Below, one piece after another: positions 15,654 through 24,297 of a stretch of 38,559 nt of DNA. This stretch comes from Acidobacteriota bacterium. GTDB taxonomy: Bacteria > Acidobacteriota > Terriglobia > Acidiferrales > UBA7541. Every line of letters starts with the position of its first letter. Within the stretch, counting starts at the first letter, position 1. A model generated the notes under the pieces. It was given only the letters and a program-made list of their open reading frames with translations, had not been told where the DNA came from and did not search any database. The position numbers were made by a program, and so were the translations under genes. The DNA is taken from assembly GCA_016201215.1 (NCBI GenBank), contig JACQDH010000041.1, forward strand, positions 1 to 38,559, written 5' to 3'.

Positions 15654-17921
15654 ATGAAAGCGCTTCTCCGAATCGGTTTGGTGACTCTGACCTGCGCCGC
15701 GCCCTGCTACGCGCAGACGCCAGCCTTCCCTGGCGCGCAGGGCGGCGGGGCGGGCTCAGTGGGCGGCCGGGGGGGAAGCGTCTGCGAGGTGACCAACCTC
15801 AACGACAGCGGGCCGAACAGCCTGCGGGACTGTGTCACCCGCTCGGGACCGCGCACGGTCGTCTTCCGCGTTTCGGGTGTGATCCAGCTCACCTCGGGCG
15901 GTATCCGTATCTTTCAACCGTATCTCACGGTGGCCGGACAGAGCGCACCGGGCGGGGGCATCGAGATCAGTGGGCGGAACATCGGGGAAAACGTCATCCT
16001 GGTTTACACGCACGACGTCATCTGGCGCTATACGCGCATCCGCAAGGGCTACAACCCCGCGAGCCGGCCGGGCTCGCAGGTGGGCACAATCGTCTATATC
16101 GCCAACGGCTCCTACAACGTGGTATTCGACCACAACTCGTTCAGTTGGTCGCAGGATGAGTGCATGAATCCATGGACCAACGAGCGTTCCGTGGCGGAGA
16201 GCCCGGCGACGCACAACGTCACGCTCTCCTGGAACCTGGCGGCAGAGGGCTTGAAAGGCCATTCGACTGGCCTGCTGATTGGCGCCAATCCCGGCAGCAG
16301 TTTCGCGGCGCAGATGAACGAGATCGACGCGCACCACAACCTGATGATGAATTTCGATCACCGCTTGCCGCTCGTCCAAGGGACGCCCAACATCCGGTAC
16401 ATCAACAACGTGACCTACAACTGGGCGTACTACGCCGGGCAGTGGCTCGGCGACGGCAGTTGGGACATTATCGGCAACCTCTTCAAGCCCGGGCCGATGA
16501 CCCGCGGCCTCACGGCGCACGAAATCCAGCTCTCCGAAAAGGGCGCTCCGGATCAATGCTGCGCCCCGCCGAGCGCCTACATCGCGGGGAACAAAGGCCC
16601 TCACCTCAGCGACCCCGCAGCGGACAACTGGACGATGGTCGCCCGCGTGGCCGGAGAGAACGGCGGTGAAACCGGCCCGGCGCCGGTGAACTGGCGTCGC
16701 AGTGCGCCTCTGCCCGCCCAGAAATTCCCCATTCTGACCGACGACGTGAACCGGTTGGAGGGCGTGCTGTTGCCCACCGTGGGCGCATCGCAACGGCTGG
16801 ACTGCAGCGGAAACTGGGTCGTGAATCGCGACTCGGTCGATCTCCGGCTCATCGGGGAATACTTCAACGGGCAGGGACGCCAGCCGGTCACGGAGGACGA
16901 AGTAGGTGGTTTTCCCGTCATCTCCGCCACCCAACCCTGCGCTGACTCGGACCACGACGGCATCCCTGATGCCTGGGAAATCGCGCACGGCCTGAACCCC
17001 AAGGATTCTTCCCACGCCAATAAGCTTAACCCGGGTGGGTACACGAACCTCGAGCACTACCTGAACGGCCCGGTCCGCACGGAGGACTTTTCACAGCCGA
17101 AGCGCAAGCTCAGCTCGAACTGGGGAGTCAGCACACGGTCTCTGCGCGTTAGGGGCCCCGCTGGCCCGGGCCAGCGGCAGACGTGGACCTACTGGAAAGC
17201 CGACACGTTTGCGACGGACCAGTATTCGCAGGTCGTTGTCGCGCCGGAAAGCGTGGAGGCGAACCCTGAGGGAATTGGCGTGACGGTGCGTTGTTCGACA
17301 TCCGGCGCCCCGATGTGTTACCGGTACATTGCGTTTCCAGATGCCCGGCTTTTGCAAAAAGTGGTCGGTGGTACGGTCACCAACCTTGCGTCTGTGAGCT
17401 CCCCCACACCCGCGATTCACGTCCTGCGATTGGAAATCTTCGGTACAACTCTGACGGCAAGCTTGAATGGCGCGACCGATCTGACGGCACAGGATTCGGC
17501 CATCGCTTCGGGAGCGCCGGGAATAACGGGTCTCGAATTCCTCAACCAAGGGGCCTCTGATTTTCGCGTGTCGAAATGGGAGGGTGGAAGTCTGAATGCA
17601 GGCACAGCAGCTCTCGGCATGATCCCCGCAGCCGGCCAATTACGAGACGAAACCACGCTCGAATCGCAGGCGACAGTCATGCACCACCTGCGGGAGCGGT
17701 TGTCCCTGTCGGCTCGTTGGGCTGCTGCCGGCCTGCGCGACGCGCGTCCCCACGTCTATTGGCTGTTATCCATCTTGCTCCTACTCTTTCGACGCCCGCT
17801 CGGCCGCCTGTTGAGTCGGCCCTGGCGCCGCCGCAGGAGCGGCGCAGCCGGCAGCAGGCTGAAGTCCCGCGCGGGATCGGGGGAAGCGTCGCTGCTTTCC
17901 ACGCGCGAGAATCGCCCTTGA
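15654..17921 (+). CDS. Secreted right-handed beta-helix polysaccharide lyase (pectate-lyase-like) with C-terminal membrane segment
   Basis: The product has about 755 residues. A signal peptide (MKALLRIGLVTLTCAAPCYA) leads into a pectate-lyase-like beta-helix (about 20-400), with FPGAQGGGAGSVGGRGG, SLRDCV, VVFRVSGVI and YNVVFDHNSFSWSQDE. A Ca-binding-type segment DSDHDGIPDAWEIAHGLNP follows (about 432), then a domain resembling LamG/concanavalin-type folds (about 480-650). Near the end is VYWLLSILLLLF followed by an arginine-rich stretch, which could retain the protein in the membrane. A lyase inside an EPS operon could trim or clear polymer, as AlgL does for alginate. GTG 15621 is an alternative start. 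The stop overlaps the next start (TTGA). Confidence 0.82.
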   Translation: MKALLRIGLVTLTCAAPCYAQTPAFPGAQGGGAGSVGGRGGSVCEVTNLNDSGPNSLRDCVTRSGPRTVVFRVSGVIQLTSGGIRIFQPYLTVAGQSAPGGGIEISGRNIGENVILVYTHDVIWRYTRIRKGYNPASRPGSQVGTIVYIANGSYNVVFDHNSFSWSQDECMNPWTNERSVAESPATHNVTLSWNLAAEGLKGHSTGLLIGANPGSSFAAQMNEIDAHHNLMMNFDHRLPLVQGTPNIRYINNVTYNWAYYAGQWLGDGSWDIIGNLFKPGPMTRGLTAHEIQLSEKGAPDQCCAPPSAYIAGNKGPHLSDPAADNWTMVARVAGENGGETGPAPVNWRRSAPLPAQKFPILTDDVNRLEGVLLPTVGASQRLDCSGNWVVNRDSVDLRLIGEYFNGQGRQPVTEDEVGGFPVISATQPCADSDHDGIPDAWEIAHGLNPKDSSHANKLNPGGYTNLEHYLNGPVRTEDFSQPKRKLSSNWGVSTRSLRVRGPAGPGQRQTWTYWKADTFATDQYSQVVVAPESVEANPEGIGVTVRCSTSGAPMCYRYIAFPDARLLQKVVGGTVTNLASVSSPTPAIHVLRLEIFGTTLTASLNGATDLTAQDSAIASGAPGITGLEFLNQGASDFRVSKWEGGSLNAGTAALGMIPAAGQLRDETTLESQATVMHHLRERLSLSARWAAAGLRDARPHVYWLLSILLLLFRRPLGRLLSRPWRRRRSGAAGSRLKSRAGSGEASLLSTRENRP

Positions 17922-19114
17922 AAATCCTCTTCCTTGTCCGGCAACTGAATTATGGCGGAGCGGAGCGCCAGTTAGTGACTGTGGCTAATGAACTGGCTCG
18001 ACGCGGGCATGAGGTGGTCATCGCCGCCTACTACGGCGGGGGCGCGCTCGTGCAGGCGATCGACACCGCGCGTGTTCGCCTGATCGCTCTGGGTAAACGC
18101 TCGCGCTGGGACCTGCTTTCTTTCTACTGGAAACTCCTGCGCGTCGTGAGGCGGGAGAGGCCCGCGGTCCTGCACGGCTGGATGCTCACCCCCGACCTAG
18201 TGGCCACCATGGTTCGGGCTCTCGGCCCGCGGGTCAAGCTCTTCTGGTGCGTGCGCAGCTCCAACCTGGAGATGATCTTCGACCGGGTGGAAAGCATCGC
18301 GAGTTGGTTCGAATGCCGATTGTCGCGCTTTGCCGATTGCATCGTGGTGAATTCCTTCGCCGGCCTCGAATACGCAGTGTCGCGCGGCTTCCCTCGCGAA
18401 AAGATGCTCTACATCCCCAACGGGATCGATACCAGCGTGTTCTATCCGGACGCCGCGGAGAGGAAGCGCGTGCGCGCCGAATGGGGCGTCAACGGCAGCG
18501 AAAAAGTGATCGGCCTGGTGGGGCGGCTCGACCCCATCAAGAACCACCCACTGTTCCTCAAGGCAGCCGCGCGACTTGCCGCGAAACGCCCCGACGTTCG
18601 CTTCGTGTGCCTGGGGGGCGGGCCGGCCTCGTATGGGGAGGAATTGCAGGCTCTGACGCGCACGCTGGGGCTCGAACAGAAGCTGCTTTGGCTGCCCGAG
18701 CGTCACGACATGAGGGCGGCATACAACGCGCTGGACATCTTCTGCTCCTCCTCCTTCAGCGAGGGCTTCCCCAACGTTATCGGAGAAGCGATGGCCTGCG
18801 GTCGGCGCTGCGTCGTGACGGACGTCGGGGATTCCCGCCTGGTCCTGGGCGACACGGGAGTCGTGGTCCCACCGGACGACGTGGAGGCGTTCGCGGTGGG
18901 GCTGCAGCAGGAACTCGACGCCGGCAACAGCCTAAACCTGCGGGCCCGGCAGCGCATTCTGGAGAATTTCACGGTGGCCCACCTGGGCGACCGATATGAG
19001 CAGGCGCTCTTACAGCAGTCCGCTGACCGCCCGGCCGTTTGCGGAGATACGGCGCTGGAGCTGAATCGCGCCGGAGAAGCCCGAGCGTCGAAAGACTCCT
19101 CATTAACTCGCTGA
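17918..19114 (+). CDS. Glycosyltransferase family 4
   Basis: The product has 398 residues. The GT-B fold begins with KILFLVRQLNYGGAERQL, the glycine-rich acceptor-side loop of GT4 enzymes. The C-terminal donor domain shows GLVGRLDPIKNHPLFL and SSSFSEGFPNVIGEAMACG, the E-x7-E-like nucleotide-sugar motif. TTG 17918 is chosen because it gives the family N-terminus exactly and overlaps the lyase stop (TTGA). It is expected to act on the cytoplasmic face of the membrane, adding a sugar to the lipid-linked repeat unit. Donor and acceptor are unknown. Confidence 0.88.
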   Translation: MKILFLVRQLNYGGAERQLVTVANELARRGHEVVIAAYYGGGALVQAIDTARVRLIALGKRSRWDLLSFYWKLLRVVRRERPAVLHGWMLTPDLVATMVRALGPRVKLFWCVRSSNLEMIFDRVESIASWFECRLSRFADCIVVNSFAGLEYAVSRGFPREKMLYIPNGIDTSVFYPDAAERKRVRAEWGVNGSEKVIGLVGRLDPIKNHPLFLKAAARLAAKRPDVRFVCLGGGPASYGEELQALTRTLGLEQKLLWLPERHDMRAAYNALDIFCSSSFSEGFPNVIGEAMACGRRCVVTDVGDSRLVLGDTGVVVPPDDVEAFAVGLQQELDAGNSLNLRARQRILENFTVAHLGDRYEQALLQQSADRPAVCGDTALELNRAGEARASKDSSLTR

Positions 19115-19166
19115 ACCCGGCGGCGGTTCCGGCGGAGCAAGCGAAACTCTCGGAGGTAGCGATTTC

Positions 19167-21227
19167 ATGTGCGGAATAGTCGGATTCCTTGACACGCGCC
19201 GGAGCATGGGGCGGGAGGAGCTCGCCGTCACCGTGCGGCGCATGGCCACGAGCCTGCGCCATCGCGGCCCCGAGGACGAAGGGACCTGGGTGGATCCGCA
19301 ACACGGCATCGCCCTGGGGCACCGGCGCCTGTCCATCATCGATCTTTCGCCCGCGGGCCACCAGCCGATGCACTCGTTCTGCGGCCGCTACGTCATCACC
19401 TTTAACGGCGAAATCTACAATTTCAAAGCCCTGCGCGAGGAGCTGGAAGCTCTTGGACAAGAGTTCCGCGGGCATTCGGATACCGAGGTGATGCTGGCCG
19501 CCATCAGCCATTGGGGGCTGGACACCGCGCTCGAGAAGTTCAACGGGATGTTTGCCTTCGCCCTGTGGGATCGCAAGGAAAAGTCGTTGCATTTCGCGCG
19601 GGACCGCGCAGGCGAAAAGCCCCTCTACTACGGCTGGGCGGGAACGACGCTGCTGTTCGCCTCCGAGCTGAAGGCCTTCCGCCGGCACCCGAGCTTCGAG
19701 GGCGAGATCGATCGCGACGTCCTGGGACTCTATCTGCGCCACAACTACATTCCCGCTCCTTATTCAATCTACAAGGGCGTGTACAAGCTCCCGGCCGCGG
19801 CCCGGATGACGCTGCGCTGCTCCGATTTGTCCATCTCGATCGCCCCCTACTGGTCGGCGCGGCAGGCGGCCGAACGCGGCGTGGCCAACCCATTCCGCGG
19901 AACCGAAGCCGAGGCCATCGATCAGCTCAATTCCCTTTTGACCGACAGCATCGTGCTGCGGATGGTGGCCGACGTTCCGCTCGGAGCGTTTCTCTCCGGC
20001 GGCGTGGACTCTTCCGTGGTTGTTTCGCTGATGCAGGCCAGCAGCAACCGGCCGGTGAAGACCTTCACGATCGGCTTCCACGAGAGCGAATACAACGAGG
20101 CGGTTTGCGCGAAGGCGGTGGCGCAACATCTAGGCACCGAGCACACTGAGCTGTACGTCACGCCCAAGCAGACCATGGCGGTTATCCCCGACCTGCCGAC
20201 TTTCTATGACGAGCCGTTTGCGGATTCTTCGCAGATCCCTACTTACCTAGTTTCACGCCTCGCCCGCACGGAGGTGACCGTCAGCCTCTCGGGCGATGGG
20301 GGCGACGAGCTGTTCGGAGGCTACAACTCCTACTTCTGGGGCCGCAGCATCCGTCGCGCCACAGGCTGGATGCCCCGGCCGCTGCGCGCCGCTGTCGGCA
20401 AGGCGATCGGCGGTCTGGCGGCGCTGGACTGGAATGGCGTGTTCGCTCGCTGGCCAGCGGTGCTTCCGGATTCCCTCCAGCAGCGGGATCTGGGCAAGTC
20501 GCTGCAGAAGCTGGCGCGAGTCTTGCGCGTGGACAACCCCGAAGCGCTCTACTGGGTTCTGTGCTCCTACTGGCTCGAACCCGCCTCCGTCGTCCTGGGC
20601 ACGCAGGAGCCGCCCACCGCGTTCACCGATCGCCGGCAGTGGGCCCGGCTCAACGATTTCGTCCACACGATGATGTATCTGGACACAATCACCTACCTGC
20701 CGGACGACATCCTCGTGAAGGTGGATCGGGCCTCCATGGCGGTTAGCTTGGAAGCGCGCGTCCCGATCCTGGATCATCGCGTCATCGAGTTTGCCTGGCA
20801 GCTTCCCCTGTCCATGAAGATCAATGGCAACCGTGGCAAAGAGCCCCTGCGGAAGCTGCTCTACCGCTATGTGCCGCAGGAGCTGGTGGACCGCCCGAAG
20901 CAGGGATTCGCCGTGCCGGTGCACAAATGGCTGCGCGGCGCCTTGCGGCCCTGGGCGGAAGACCTGCTCGACGAGTCGCGCCTTCGCCGGGAAGAGTTCT
21001 TTCGCGTGGAGCCCATCCGGTGCAAGTGGGAGGAACACCTGCGCGGCCGGCACAATTGGCTGCCGCAACTCTGGGGCGTGCTCATGTTCCAAGCCTGGCT
21101 CAGAGAGCAAGAAACATCGCTCGTCTCGAAGTTCGAAGGAGGTCCCCCGCTCGGCGCCGCGAGTAGTTCCGGCTTGGGTGCGGGAGAAGCTTTTCCCCAC
21201 CCGAGGCCGGCGGTTCCTGCAGTTTAG
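19167..21227 (+). CDS. Asparagine-synthetase-like glutamine amidotransferase (AsnB family)
   Basis: The product has 686 residues. Met1 is followed by the catalytic Cys2 (MCGIVGFLD) of class II glutaminase domains. The ATP-pyrophosphatase loop FLSGGVDSSVV lies at about residue 275, with SLSGDGGDELFGGYNSYFWG later. An intact glutaminase and synthetase core implies ATP-dependent amidation using glutamine. In EPS loci, such as exosortase-associated ones, these enzymes are thought to amidate sugar carboxylates such as uronic acids. A good ribosome site (GGAGG) precedes ATG 19167. The C-terminus runs about 50 residues beyond the usual family end. Simple asparagine synthesis cannot be excluded. Confidence 0.9.
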   Translation: MCGIVGFLDTRRSMGREELAVTVRRMATSLRHRGPEDEGTWVDPQHGIALGHRRLSIIDLSPAGHQPMHSFCGRYVITFNGEIYNFKALREELEALGQEFRGHSDTEVMLAAISHWGLDTALEKFNGMFAFALWDRKEKSLHFARDRAGEKPLYYGWAGTTLLFASELKAFRRHPSFEGEIDRDVLGLYLRHNYIPAPYSIYKGVYKLPAAARMTLRCSDLSISIAPYWSARQAAERGVANPFRGTEAEAIDQLNSLLTDSIVLRMVADVPLGAFLSGGVDSSVVVSLMQASSNRPVKTFTIGFHESEYNEAVCAKAVAQHLGTEHTELYVTPKQTMAVIPDLPTFYDEPFADSSQIPTYLVSRLARTEVTVSLSGDGGDELFGGYNSYFWGRSIRRATGWMPRPLRAAVGKAIGGLAALDWNGVFARWPAVLPDSLQQRDLGKSLQKLARVLRVDNPEALYWVLCSYWLEPASVVLGTQEPPTAFTDRRQWARLNDFVHTMMYLDTITYLPDDILVKVDRASMAVSLEARVPILDHRVIEFAWQLPLSMKINGNRGKEPLRKLLYRYVPQELVDRPKQGFAVPVHKWLRGALRPWAEDLLDESRLRREEFFRVEPIRCKWEEHLRGRHNWLPQLWGVLMFQAWLREQETSLVSKFEGGPPLGAASSSGLGAGEAFPHPRPAVPAV

Positions 21228-21322
21228 GTCACCCGGAACAAGAGCAAGGGAGCAATTCACACTGGTACCACGAGTGGCTCTCCGTCCCCCAGCCCTCCGG
21301 AGCTGTCATCTAACCGTGGAGT

Positions 21323-22153
21323 GTGAGACACGTGAGCGCAAGATACCTGATCCGTTTTGACGATATTTGTCCGACGATGGATTGGAAGATCTGGGATGGC
21401 ATCGAAGCCGTACTCATCCAGCACGATGTCAAACCCATCCTCTCCGTCATCCCCGACAATCAGGATCAGAAGTTCCATTGCGGGGAATCCGCCAACGGCT
21501 TTTGGGACCGCGTGCGGGCTTGGCAGGGCCGCGGCTGGACCATCGGCCTGCACGGCTATCAGCACCGCTTCGTCACCCGGGACTCCGGCCTCCTGGGACT
21601 GAACGGGTACAGCGAGTTTGCCGGTCTGCCCCTGGAAGAGCAGCGGGTCAAACTGGAAAAGGCGGTGAAAATCTTTTCCCGCGAAGGCGTGCGCCCGGAT
21701 GTCTGGGTGGCGCCGGGGCACTCGTTCGACGCCAATACCATCCAGGCATTGGTCAGCCTGGGCATTCACACGATCAGCGACAGCCTGTTTCTTTATCCGC
21801 ACCGCGACTCCCGGGGCGTGTTCTGGATTCCGCAGCAGCTTTGGAAGTTCCGCGCGATGCCGTTCGGCATCTGGACCGTATGTATCCACCACCCCGACGA
21901 GCTCTACACTAACCTCGCATACTTCCGGCGGAGCATTCAGAAATACCGGCACGCCATTACCAGCCTGCCGGAAGTGGTTGAGACCTACGCGCAGCGGAAA
22001 CAGAACTGGCTGGACGCCGTCTTCGCGGGTCTGTGGGGTTTTGGAATTCGCGCCAGGCGCACGCTCCTGGCCCGACCGGCGCAGGAAAAGTGTCTGGCTC
22101 CCGTGCGGGATTCGGATTCCCTCCGGGGTCGGAAGGCGGAGCCAGCTCAGTAG
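21323..22153 (+). CDS. Polysaccharide deacetylase-like protein (DUF2334 type)
   Basis: The product has 276 residues and no signal peptide. YLIRFDDICPTM carries the Asp-Asp pair, IGLHGYQHR the HxxxH-type metal site, and WVAPGHSFD a further family motif. These suggest a metal-dependent deacetylase of the NodB-like superfamily acting in the cytoplasm on sugars or lipid-linked sugars. The start is GTG 21323, or GTG 21332, which has GGAG upstream; both keep the first motif. It precedes the zinc-ribbon methyltransferase by 16 bases and belongs to the same operon. Confidence 0.78.
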   Translation: MRHVSARYLIRFDDICPTMDWKIWDGIEAVLIQHDVKPILSVIPDNQDQKFHCGESANGFWDRVRAWQGRGWTIGLHGYQHRFVTRDSGLLGLNGYSEFAGLPLEEQRVKLEKAVKIFSREGVRPDVWVAPGHSFDANTIQALVSLGIHTISDSLFLYPHRDSRGVFWIPQQLWKFRAMPFGIWTVCIHHPDELYTNLAYFRRSIQKYRHAITSLPEVVETYAQRKQNWLDAVFAGLWGFGIRARRTLLARPAQEKCLAPVRDSDSLRGRKAEPAQ

Positions 22154-22169
22154 GCCCAAGGGCCATGCG

Positions 22170-23231
22170 ATGAGCCTCTTCCCGAACGTTCGTCAAGGCG
22201 AGACAGCTACTCCCAACTGGAGTGCAGGCCCGGTGGCCTCAACGAAGCCGCCGGCTGAACGCCCTCTGCCGCTGGGCCCGCCGGTCCAGAAGCTGCTGGT
22301 GTGCCCCTGCTGTGGCGCGGCGCTGCGCGGCGAGGATTTCTCACTGGTGTGCACGGAGAGCGGCTGCTCCACGGTCTTTCCTGTGATCGGCGGGATTCCC
22401 ATCCTGATCAACGAGCACACGAGCATGTTCCGGATCGCTTCCTATCGCCAACAAGCCAGCCCGGCCGCACTCCGCTACTTGGCCCTGAAGACACTGGCGA
22501 AGAAGCTCCTGCCAGGTCTGGGCGGGAACTTGGCGGCACGCCGCAACTTCCGCCGGTTCGGGGCGCTGCTGCTGATCGCCAATCCCCGACCGAATGTTCT
22601 GGTGGTCGGCGGGGCTCAGGTCGGCGCCGGAATGGCGGAGTTCCTGCGCGATTCGCGCATCGAGTTCGTGGAAACCGACATTTGCTTCGGCCCGCGAACC
22701 CGACTGGTCTGCGACGCCCGGGACCTTCCCTTTGCGGACAATTCCTTCGATGGCGTGGTGATCCAGGCGGTGCTGGAATACGTAGCCGATCCCGAGCGGT
22801 GCGTCGAAGAGATCTATCGCGTCCTGAAATCTGAAGGAATCGTGTACTCCGAAGCTCCCTTCATGCAGCAGGTTCACGCGCGCTCCGATTTCACTCGGTT
22901 CACGGCCTTGGGCCACCGCCGCCTCTATCGGCGCTTCGCCGAGATCTCCAGCGGCGTGACCGGCGGGCCGGGGATGGCGCTGGCCTGGTCGCTGCGCCAC
23001 TTCCTGCTGAGCTTCGTGGACTCGCGCTGGGCGCGGGACTCCGTGAAAGTGCTTACCAGTTGTCTGTTTTTCTGGCTAAAGTATTTCGACCTTTTCCTCG
23101 CGCACACTCGCAGCGGCCGCGACGCCGCTTGCGGCACTTACTTTCTGGGGCGGAAGAGCCCGCAGACTCTGGCTGACCGCGAGTTGCTCGGGCTCTACCA
23201 GGGCGCAATCACTGGAGAAGGAATCCTCTGA
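22170..23231 (+). CDS. Zinc-ribbon (Trm112-like) plus class I methyltransferase
   Basis: The product has 353 residues. Residues about 45-85 form a Trm112-like zinc ribbon: KLLVCPCCG, then LVCTESGCSTVFPVIGGIPI, giving two Cys pairs. The methyltransferase domain follows, with NVLVVGGAQVGAGM as a divergent motif I, CDARDLPFADNSFDGVVIQA and EEIYRVLKSEGIV. ATG 22170 starts the first residues matching this layout. It lies between two deacetylase genes. The substrate is unknown; the ribbon-methyltransferase pair is common in EPS loci. Confidence 0.83.
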   Translation: MSLFPNVRQGETATPNWSAGPVASTKPPAERPLPLGPPVQKLLVCPCCGAALRGEDFSLVCTESGCSTVFPVIGGIPILINEHTSMFRIASYRQQASPAALRYLALKTLAKKLLPGLGGNLAARRNFRRFGALLLIANPRPNVLVVGGAQVGAGMAEFLRDSRIEFVETDICFGPRTRLVCDARDLPFADNSFDGVVIQAVLEYVADPERCVEEIYRVLKSEGIVYSEAPFMQQVHARSDFTRFTALGHRRLYRRFAEISSGVTGGPGMALAWSLRHFLLSFVDSRWARDSVKVLTSCLFFWLKYFDLFLAHTRSGRDAACGTYFLGRKSPQTLADRELLGLYQGAITGEGIL

Positions 23232-23232
23232 G

Positions 23233-24297
23233 ATGAATCCGCGGTGCGCGCAAAGTCCGGACTTCGGCGCTCTGGTGATCTCGCTGGACTTCGAGCTTCA
23301 CTGGGGCGTGCGCGACAATTGTGCTCCGGACGGGCCTTATCGCGGCAACCTGCTCGGGGCTCGCCAGGCCATTCCCCGGATTCTGGACCTGTTTGAAGAA
23401 TTTGAGATTGCTGCCACCTGGGCCGCTGTGGGCTTTCTCTTCGCTAAGTCGCGGCGCGAACGCGAAAGACTCTCCCCGGCCGTCCGACCGCAATACGCCG
23501 ATCTGCGTCTCGACCCCTATCGCGAACCGACCGGCGCGGGGGAGGACGACGATCCGCTTCACTACGCCCCAGGCATGATTGAGCAGATCCGGAGCAGGCC
23601 GAGGCAGGAAATCGCCACGCACACTTTCTCGCACTACTACTGCCTGGAGCCCGGCGAAACCCACGAGGCCTTTGCCGCCGATCTGCGCAGCGCTGTGGCC
23701 ATCGCGCACGATCGCGGGGTCGAGTTGCGTTCCATCGTCTTCCCCCGCAACCAGTTCCGTCCCGGCTACGAGGAGCTGCTGCGGGAATTCGGCATAGTCT
23801 GCTACCGCGGTAATGAGCCGACTTGGATGTACCGGCCCCGGCCGCGAAGCCGCGAAACGCTCGCCGTGCGCGCCCCGCGTCTGCTGGACCACTACGTTTC
23901 TCTCTCCGGCCCGAAGGTGACGCGTTGGGACGAAATCCCGCAGCCGAACGGCCTCTGCAATGTGCGCTCGAGCATGTTCCTTCGGCCGTTTTCGACCCGC
24001 TGGAGGAGCTTCGAACCTCTGCGCCTGCGCCGCATCGCCGACGGGTTGCAAGCGGCCGCCGAGCAGCGAGGCATTTTTCATCTGTGGTGGCATCCGCACA
24101 ATTTCGGCGCGCACACAGAGGAGAACTTGCAGTTCCTCCGGAACATTCTGCAAGTTTTCTTCGCCTGTCGGCGAACGCACGGTATGCAATCGCTCTCCAT
24201 GGGCGAGGTGGCGGGCCTAGTGCGCAATGCCGGCGATGCGGCCGGAACCGCGGAGCAACATGCTGCTGCGGGCATCCCGGTGGAGCAGGTGCGGTGA
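23233..24297 (+). CDS. NodB-type polysaccharide deacetylase
   Basis: The product has 354 residues and no signal peptide. The start motif ISLDFELHWGVRD contains the catalytic-type aspartate, and EIATHTFSHYYC contains the H-x3-H metal site. LRSIVFPRNQFRPGY and FHLWWHPHNF complete the pattern of the deacetylases found in exosortase-linked EPS loci. It is probably cytoplasmic and removes N-acetyl groups from a precursor sugar. The ribosome site GAGAAGGAA precedes ATG 23233, one base after the previous stop. Its stop overlaps the next start in GTGA. Confidence 0.87.
   Translation: MNPRCAQSPDFGALVISLDFELHWGVRDNCAPDGPYRGNLLGARQAIPRILDLFEEFEIAATWAAVGFLFAKSRRERERLSPAVRPQYADLRLDPYREPTGAGEDDDPLHYAPGMIEQIRSRPRQEIATHTFSHYYCLEPGETHEAFAADLRSAVAIAHDRGVELRSIVFPRNQFRPGYEELLREFGIVCYRGNEPTWMYRPRPRSRETLAVRAPRLLDHYVSLSGPKVTRWDEIPQPNGLCNVRSSMFLRPFSTRWRSFEPLRLRRIADGLQAAAEQRGIFHLWWHPHNFGAHTEENLQFLRNILQVFFACRRTHGMQSLSMGEVAGLVRNAGDAAGTAEQHAAAGIPVEQVR

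Noticed and set aside
15756-17057. Long open frame of 433 codons on the minus strand opposite the lyase
   Set aside because: It has no signal, fold motif or ribosome site, and is rich in Arg/Val/Asp as expected for the antisense of a GC-rich gene. The plus-strand lyase explains the region fully.
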